This document shows, piece by piece, positions 32,195 through 36,604 of a stretch of 36,604 nucleotides of DNA. Location of the stretch: the NCBI GenBank assembly GCA_015659035.1, contig DQNS01000038.1:1-36604 (forward strand), given 5' to 3'. Each line of letters opens with the position of its first letter. Positions within the stretch are counted from its first letter, which is position 1. The notes beneath the pieces are model-generated. The model was not told where the DNA came from. It saw only the letters and a list, made by a program, of their open reading frames with translations, and ran no database searches. Source of the DNA: Acidobacteriota bacterium (GTDB lineage Bacteria > Acidobacteriota > Vicinamibacteria > Vicinamibacterales > UBA8438). Position numbers and translations under genes: made by a program.

Positions 32195-32227
32195 CCGGAT
32201 CACCAGGGGAGAGCACAAGGGGGACAG

Positions 32228-33514
32228 ATGGAATCTTCAGCGTTGACGGATCGACTCGGTGATGCGGTCACCCGCCCGGAAGGGGAGCGGGACCAGGACC
32301 TGCGCATGACGATCGAGGACACTGACCACTTCGGCGCACGGATCAAGGTCATCGGTGTCGGGGGTGGTGGGAGCAACGCTGTGAGCCGGATGGTGCCCGC
32401 CGGGCTCAGCGGCGTCGAGTTCATCGTGGCGAACACGGACGCACAGGCGCTGAGCCACAATGCGGCGCCCCTGTGCCTGCAGCTCGGCGCCAAGCTCACC
32501 AAGGGACTGGGCGCCGGTGCCGACCCAAACGTCGGCCGGCAAGCAGCGCTCGAGGACACCGAGCAGATCATCGCCGCCCTCGACGGGGCCGACATGGTGT
32601 TCGTCACGACCGGGCTGGGCGGCGGCACCGGCACCGGAGCGGCCCCGGTCATCGCGAACCTGGCGAGCGAGCTGGGTGCGCTGACCGTGGCCGTCGTGAC
32701 CAAGCCGTTCGCGTTCGAGGGACGTCGACGCATGGTGCAGGCGGAGCGGGGCCTCGAAGAGCTCCGGCAGTGCGTCGACAGCGTCATCACGATTCCGAAC
32801 GAGCGGTTACTGGCCATGATCGATCGCTCGACCGCCATGTCCGATGCTTTCGCCGCAGCCGATGACGTGCTCCGGCAGGCGATCCAGGGCATCTCGGACC
32901 TCATCCTGGTGCCCGGGCTCATCAACCTCGATTTCGCCGACGTCACGACCATCATGTCGGGCATGGGAATCGCCATCATGGGCACGGGAGTCGGTCACGG
33001 CGAGACCAAGGCGGTCGACGCCGCGACAAAGGCGGTCTCGAGCCCGCTGCTCGAGGACGCGTCGGTGGATGGCGCACGCGGGGTGATCATCAACGTGACC
33101 GGTGGACCGGATCTGTCGCTCGTCGAGGTCAGCGAGGCCACCTCCATCATCCACGCTGCGGCGCACGAGGACGCCAACATCATCTTCGGCGTCGTCATCG
33201 ACCCGGACATGGCAGGCCAGGTCAAGATCACCGTCATCGCGACCGGCTTCGACCGGGAGGGCGCCGAGCCCGCGACCGAACGTGCCACCGCGAAGACGCC
33301 GATCGACCTCCACCGATACGCGTCCTGGCAACAGGACGAGCCGCACGAGCGCGTCGCAAGCACGCGGTTCACGGTGTCCCGGCGGCCGTTGATCGAGCTA
33401 CCGCTGCCGGCGTCGAGCGATACGGACGAGGCCGGCGAGACGCTGCTGGACGTCGACGCGACGTCGGAGTTCGATCTCGACATGCCGGCGTTCCTCAGGC
33501 AACAGGCCGAGTGA
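32228..33514 (+). CDS. ftsZ: Cell-division GTPase FtsZ
   Basis: FtsZ is the tubulin-like GTPase that forms the division ring. The 428-residue protein has [25 protein letters not shown], the tubulin signature GGGTGTG (131-137) and the T7 catalytic loop NLDFADV (233-239). The C-terminal peptide [11 protein letters not shown] binds FtsA. AGGGGG lies just before ATG 32228. Use of this start adds an N-terminal extension of about 36 residues; ATG 32306 (MTIEDTDHF) is an alternative start closer to the family norm. It closes the dcw cluster; a heptad repeat follows its stop. Confidence 0.97.
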   Translation: MESSALTDRLGDAVTRPEGERDQDLRMTIEDTDHFGARIKVIGVGGGGSNAVSRMVPAGLSGVEFIVANTDAQALSHNAAPLCLQLGAKLTKGLGAGADPNVGRQAALEDTEQIIAALDGADMVFVTTGLGGGTGTGAAPVIANLASELGALTVAVVTKPFAFEGRRRMVQAERGLEELRQCVDSVITIPNERLLAMIDRSTAMSDAFAAADDVLRQAIQGISDLILVPGLINLDFADVTTIMSGMGIAIMGTGVGHGETKAVDAATKAVSSPLLEDASVDGARGVIINVTGGPDLSLVEVSEATSIIHAAAHEDANIIFGVVIDPDMAGQVKITVIATGFDREGAEPATERATAKTPIDLHRYASWQQDEPHERVASTRFTVSRRPLIELPLPASSDTDEAGETLLDVDATSEFDLDMPAFLRQQAE

Positions 33515-33527
33515 GGCCGAATCGCTC

Positions 33528-33580
33528 CAAGGAGGTAGGAGACAGGAGTCAGGAGAAGCTGGAGGGTTTCGCCATCTTCT
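33528..33580 (+). repeat. Heptad repeat and hairpin after ftsZ
   Basis: CAAGGAGGTAGGAGACAGG followed by AGTCAGGAGAAG begins 14 bases after the ftsZ stop. A weak stem AGAAG (33554-33558) / CTTCT (33576-33580) encloses GGAGGGTTTCGCC, the flank also seen beside the tracts at 10434-10471 and 34372-34404. It lies between ftsZ and a convergent gene. Confidence 0.7.
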
Positions 33581-33592
33581 CTTCGGTCCCCG

Positions 33593-33910
33593 TTACACCG
33601 CGGCGTCCGGTACGTGGTCCGCGAACACAGCCAACAGAGTGTCGCGCAACGTGTCCTGCGCAGGCGCCTCGCCGCTCGGCCGGAGCAACGTGAAGCTGCG
33701 GTGCTCCCCGTTGACCACGTAATGCCGGGACGGCAGACTCACGCTTGGGCCCTTGCCACCACGGCCTTCCCACACCGTGAACCCAAGCAGCTTGAGTCCC
33801 TCCAGGGCTCCGGCGGTGAAGTGCAACTCCACGTCGGCCAGCTTGCCTGCCGGTGCCGCGTCATCGGCCGGAAGGACCTTGATCGCGACCGTTTGGTCCA
33901 GTGGGGTCAT
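33593..33910 (-). CDS. SpoVG-like small protein
   Basis: A 105-residue protein, convergent with ftsZ. The pattern LGFTVWEGRGGKGPSVSLPSR-(9)-GEHRSFTLLRP (residues 42-78) parallels the SpoVG family core (KVIEG-G-F-MPSRK-GE-RD-P), an RNA- and DNA-binding protein first described in sporulation and septation of Gram-positives. The N-terminal beta strand (KLADVELHF) also fits. The evidence is pattern-based and moderate. ATG 33910 is chosen because GAGGAGG lies 6 bases upstream; the in-frame ATG 33916 touches that motif. If SpoVG, its place beside ftsZ is suggestive of a role in division. Confidence 0.5.
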   Translation of the reverse strand: MTPLDQTVAIKVLPADDAAPAGKLADVELHFTAGALEGLKLLGFTVWEGRGGKGPSVSLPSRHYVVNGEHRSFTLLRPSGEAPAQDTLRDTLLAVFADHVPDAAV

Positions 33911-34316
33911 CGTCATCCTCCTCGCGTCTGGTATCTGCTCGATCGGCATAGATGCAAGGCGTCGGCCACACTGGCCGTCGGTCGTTGGACGGCGCCAACT
34001 GCCTGTGCGGTTTGGGGTTGCCGAGCTCACGTTCGACGCGTGAGCGGAGGGTCCCGGTTGGAATGTCAACGGCAGGCTCCCCAGCGAATTCTCAAGAAGT
34101 CAGTCCTTCGACAACAACACCACTGTGATCTGCTCAGGATGAGCGGACGGAAGGCAGAAGGCAGGAGAAAAGTGGCGAGCTTCGCCCGCTTCTTCATCCA
34201 AGACGGCCTGTCGAGGTCGACGGCGCCGATGCAACTGGCGTTGCACCGCGAGCTGAGCCGGCGTGAGGCTCGAGTGGGTGAGAGGCGTGCTCCGTTTGGT
34301 TGCAGCCCGCCCAATT
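33911..34316. other. 406-base gap with one heptad-hairpin copy
   Basis: No coding frame is supported. It holds the leader of the SpoVG-like gene. It also holds a plus-oriented heptad tract at 34149-34170 (GGAAGGCAGAAGGCAGGAG) followed by the hairpin GGCGA-gct-TCGCC (34174-34186) and CTTCTTC. This tract does not follow a known stop codon and is inverted relative to the tract at 34372-34404; it may be the other arm of a pair. A minus-strand TTGACA near 34064-34069 has no -10 partner. Confidence 0.5.
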
Positions 34317-34835
34317 TTATGTGGACGTGGAACCCGAGACTCGACCAGAAGACGGCGAAGCCCTTCGGCTTTCTTCTGACTTCTGACTTCTGACTTCTGA
34401 CTCCTTCGAGCGCTCTTCTTCCAGTGCCTCCTGCGCGTCCATCGCGACGTTGGACAACCGGTCCGCCTCGGTGTTCTCGGTGCGACGCACGTGCTCGAAC
34501 GTCACCTGGTCGAACTGGGCCTCGAGGGCCTTGGCCTGCCGATAGAGGGGGAGCAGACCAGGATGCCGGACGCGGTAGCGTCCCTGCATCTGGCGCACGA
34601 GGAGTTGCGAGTCCGAGCGGATCAGCGCGTCATCGTAGCCGTGTTCCGCCAGGTAGGACAGCGCCGCGATCAACCCGCGATACTCGGCGACGTTGTTTGT
34701 TGCCATGCCGATCGGGGCGTGCAACTCGTGTTCGAGATCGCCGGTCGCGTTCTCTATTCGGACGCCGTACCCGGCGGGGCCGGGATTGCCTCGCGCCCCG
34801 CCGTCGATATAGGCCACCACACGGCTCGACGTCAT
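34317..34835 (-). CDS. rnhA: Ribonuclease HI with repeat-encoded tail
   Basis: RNase HI cleaves the RNA strand of RNA-DNA hybrids. The product is 172 residues from ATG 34835, which overlaps the stop of the upstream zinc-ribbon gene (ATGA). The catalytic acids are all visible: Asp11 in YIDGGARGNPGPAG, Glu51 in NNVAEYRGL, Asp75 in RSDSQLLVRQM, Asp125 in ENTEADRLSN. The natural domain ends near residue 140 (DAQEALEE). The remaining 32 residues include SEVRSQKSEE, the translation of the heptad repeat at 34372-34404, so the tail was probably gained by repeat insertion into the stop region. The short single-domain form resembles the archaeal/Sto-RNase HI-like group often paired with this zinc-ribbon gene. 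Confidence 0.9.
   Translation of the reverse strand: MTSSRVVAYIDGGARGNPGPAGYGVRIENATGDLEHELHAPIGMATNNVAEYRGLIAALSYLAEHGYDDALIRSDSQLLVRQMQGRYRVRHPGLLPLYRQAKALEAQFDQVTFEHVRRTENTEADRLSNVAMDAQEALEEERSKESEVRSQKSEESRRASPSSGRVSGSTST
34356..34404 (-). repeat. Heptad repeat (four perfect units) in the 3' end of the RNase HI gene
   Basis: The clearest tract of the family. On the minus strand four near-identical units TCAGAAG run between 34404 and 34372. The hairpin CGAAG-cc-CTTCG (34356-34367) follows. The sense orientation is the same as in the other copies. It is translated as part of the C-terminal tail of RNase HI. Confidence 0.85.
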
Positions 34836-35578
34836 GGGGCCGGGTCGTGTTCGGGTGCCCGCGCCCCCCCGCCGGCCGGGTCGTGATACAAGATCCGCAT
34901 ACAATGCTCACACTGGATGAGTTCGGTGTTTCGCAGGATCTGGTTGAACATCTGCGGGCGGAGTCGGACGTGGCACACGGTGCAATGCCCGTCACGTGCC
35001 TCGACCACCGCGATGCCACGCCCTTGTCTCGCGACCGTCTCGAAGAGCTGGCGTGCCGCCGCGCCGATGTGCTCGGTCAGCTTCACCCGTTCGTCCGATG
35101 TTCCGCTCAGCCTGCGCTCCATCTCGGCGCGCTCGGCGTCGAGCGTCGCGCGCTCGCGCTCGATCTCCGCCCGCTCGGCCCGCAGCGCGCGCTCGGCCGC
35201 CTCGACGTCAGCCGCCAGGTCGTCGGCTTCCAGCATGTACTCCAGGATGGTGTCCTCGAGCCGCTGGACCTCCGCTTGGGCGGTGGCGATCTCATGCTGC
35301 ACCGCCGTGTATTCCTTGTTGGTCTTGACCGCCATCAGCTGTTCCTTGAACCGCGATAGACGCCCCTGCACCTCGGCAAGGCTTTTCTCAAGCGTCCGGC
35401 GCTTGTTCCTCTTGTCCCCAAGACGGGTCCCGGCCGCATCGACCGCCGTGGTGCTGGCCCTCAGACGGGTGTCGAGATCCTCGATGCGCGACGGGATCCC
35501 GTCGACCGTGCGTCGCGCCTCGTCGGTCGCGGTGTCGAGCTGCTGCAGCTGGATCAATCGTTCAAGGTCTGGCAGCAT
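34832..35578 (-). CDS. Coiled-coil C4 zinc-ribbon protein
   Basis: A 248-residue protein of the family often annotated as C4-type zinc ribbon domain protein (CT398/HP0958-like). Residues about 5-185 form a long coiled coil rich in Glu, Arg and Leu, with the conserved turn FKEQLMAVKTNKEYTAVQHEI. The C-terminal ribbon has Cys199 and Cys202 (HCTVC) and Cys223 and Cys226 (CEHC). Relatives act in flagellar or sigma-factor regulation in epsilonproteobacteria and are linked to nucleic-acid metabolism elsewhere. In many genomes it is next to an RNase HI gene, as here. The leader is only 28 bases from a MITE-like element, so its promoter must lie in or across that element. Confidence 0.85.
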   Translation of the reverse strand: MLPDLERLIQLQQLDTATDEARRTVDGIPSRIEDLDTRLRASTTAVDAAGTRLGDKRNKRRTLEKSLAEVQGRLSRFKEQLMAVKTNKEYTAVQHEIATAQAEVQRLEDTILEYMLEADDLAADVEAAERALRAERAEIERERATLDAERAEMERRLSGTSDERVKLTEHIGAAARQLFETVARQGRGIAVVEARDGHCTVCHVRLRPQMFNQILRNTELIQCEHCMRILYHDPAGGGARAPEHDPAP

Positions 35579-35606
35579 CGTGTGTCACATCTCCACAGCC
35601 ATCCGA

Positions 35607-35783
35607 GTGTCCTGTCCGAGAAATACGCGAAACGTTCCCAGGCGGGGCATCCCGCTACCGTTGGGCTGTGACTTAGCGGGGTCACACATGCCCCAATGTG
35701 GTCCCTCGTCGCGCCTGGCACTGGCCGGACGCGGCATGAGTACGAAGAGGGAATCTGTTTCGCGTATTTCTCGGACAGGACAC
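35607..35783 (-). mobile_element. MITE-like element (copy 1) with 27-bp perfect inverted ends
   Basis: A 177-base element with perfect 27-base terminal inverted repeats at 35607-35633 and 35757-35783 (GTGTCCTGTCCGAGAAATAC...). On the minus strand its core, starting at ATG 35737, reads MPRPASARRDEG, as in copy 3. It lies between a terminator and the zinc-ribbon gene. I see no transposase gene and no clear target-site duplication. Confidence 0.75.
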
Positions 35784-35787
35784 CAGC

Positions 35788-35816
35788 AAAAAAAAGCCCC
35801 GCCATCGGAGCGGGGC
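35788..35816 (-). terminator. Intrinsic terminator downstream of the tRNA
   Basis: On the minus strand GCCCCGC - 7 bases - GCGGGGC (stem arms 35810-35816 and 35796-35802) is followed by eight T. It faces transcripts coming from the tRNA and would end them before the zinc-ribbon and RNase HI genes. Confidence 0.85.
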
Positions 35817-35946
35817 AGAGAAAAGCCACCAGGTCGCTAGACAGGCCGGCGGACCGGCCCGGCCGTACACGGAGAGTCGTCTCCGCGCACGGCGCGTGGC
35901 TGTCGTCAAGGCGTGTCGTGTCCGCGACCATGTCGACTCCGTCGTG
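35817..35946. other. Gap between tRNA and terminator
   Basis: No coding frame is supported. The 130 bases hold GC-rich stems such as GCCGG-cgga-CCGGC and CGGAGA-gtcg-TCTCCG, and probably form the trailer of the tRNA transcript. With the flanking terminator and MITE-like element, the stretch from 35579 to 35946 has no gene. Confidence 0.5.
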
Positions 35947-36022
35947 TGGTGGGCCCACCAGGATTCGAACCTGGGACAGACCGGTTATGAGCCGGCGGCT
36001 CTGACCGCTGAGCTATGGGCCC
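35947..36022 (-). tRNA. tRNA with CAU anticodon (probably tRNA-Ile2, else tRNA-Met)
   Basis: A complete 76-base cloverleaf with encoded CCA (35947-35949). The acceptor stem is GGGCCCA / TGGGCCC. The D-arm is GCTCAGCGGTCAGAGC, the anticodon arm is CCGGCTCATAACCGG with CAT at 35989-35987, and the T-arm is CCAGGTTCGAATCCTGG. The acceptor GGGCCCA and the CTCATAA loop resemble tRNA-Ile2, in which TilS converts C34 to lysidine to read AUA. The elongator tRNA-Met also has CAU, so identity is not certain. It lacks the initiator features (C1 mismatch, GGG-CCC anticodon stem). Confidence 0.93.
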
Positions 36023-36085
36023 GGGCACTCGATACTCCTCGCGCCTTGCCGGACGGGCGCTTCGACACCGTAAGTGGCACACCTC

Positions 36086-36265
36086 GGGTCCGGTCAAGAA
36101 TACCTTCACGTTGTTTGCCGCCGATCCATCGCGTAGAGGTCGGCGCTCGACCATTCCTTACAGGGGTCGAAGACTGCCGGTATGCTCCCTCCGCGCGCCT
36201 TGCAATGGCCGGACGCGGCATGAGTACGACGCCCACAACATGCGAACGTATTCTTGACCGGACCC
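36086..36265 (-). mobile_element. MITE-like element (copy 2) abutting rpoD
   Basis: A 180-base element with perfect 18-base terminal inverted repeats GGGTCCGGTCAAGAATAC (36086-36103, inverted at 36248-36265). On the minus strand its core, from ATG 36221, reads MPRPAIARRAEGAYRQ, close to copies 1 and 3. The right end touches the rpoD stop codon with no spacer. It lies between rpoD and the tRNA. Confidence 0.75.

Positions 36266-36604
<339 letters not shown>

Noticed and set aside
34064-34069. Minus-strand TTGACA as a -35 box for the SpoVG-like gene
   Set aside because: No -10-like hexamer at 16-19 bases; too weak alone.
34066-34314. A small minus-strand frame between the SpoVG-like and RNase HI genes
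   Set aside because: It is largely the translation of a heptad tract (LLPSAFRPL) with no ribosome binding site or domain.

Overview
The window is GC-rich, densely coded and chromosomal. It carries housekeeping gene blocks for respiration, ATP synthesis, peptidoglycan synthesis and cell division. Gene content and style point to a Gram-negative-type bacterium with meso-DAP peptidoglycan (MurE has DNPR). I place it in Acidobacteriota, perhaps the Vicinamibacteria. The reasons are the fused alpha-beta 2-oxoacid dehydrogenase E1, an F0-only atp cluster led by atpZ, a dcw cluster without murB or ddl, and abundant small repeats. This is inference; no 16S rRNA is present to prove it.

Layout. 1-4802 (+): the 3' end of a complex I operon, nuoL (cut by the window edge), nuoM and nuoN. 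4848-7290 (-): an F0-only ATP synthase cluster, read atpZ-atpI-like-atpB-atpE-atpF, convergent with nuo; no F1 genes are present. 7631-9769 (-): fused E1 dehydrogenase. 9869-10327 (+): small cupin. 10482-12959 (-): rhomboid protease and murJ. 13203-13796 (+): ogt. 13816-16100 (-): a secreted STN-like protein, an internally deleted nucleotide-sugar epimerase and a divergent YchF. 16344-33514 (+): the dcw cluster mraZ-rsmH-ftsL-ftsI-murE-murF-mraY-murD-ftsW-murG-murC-ftsQ-ftsA-ftsZ, with a clear promoter and MraZ-type repeats in front of mraZ. 33593-33910 (-): a SpoVG-like protein convergent with ftsZ. 34317-35578 (-): RNase HI and a coiled-coil zinc-ribbon protein. 35947-36022 (-): a CAU-anticodon tRNA. 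36266-36604 (-): the C-terminal end of the primary sigma factor RpoD.

The genes form three functional systems. Complex I makes the proton gradient that the F0 sector uses. The dcw cluster makes cytoplasmic precursors (MurC, D, E, F), lipid I and II (MraY, MurG), polymerises and crosslinks them (FtsW, FtsI) and builds the divisome (FtsA, Z, Q, L). MurJ, the lipid II flippase, lies 3.3 kb upstream on the other strand.

The most unusual content lies between genes. (i) Strand-consistent heptad repeats (GAAGTCA-like), usually just after stop codons and often followed by a hairpin. (ii) Three MITE-like elements of about 160-180 bp that share a core beginning ATGCCGCGTCCGGCC but have different terminal inverted repeats. 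(iii) A tandem array of palindromes between murG and murC, with a related copy at the start of ogt. These three repeat classes are the best candidates for something undescribed.
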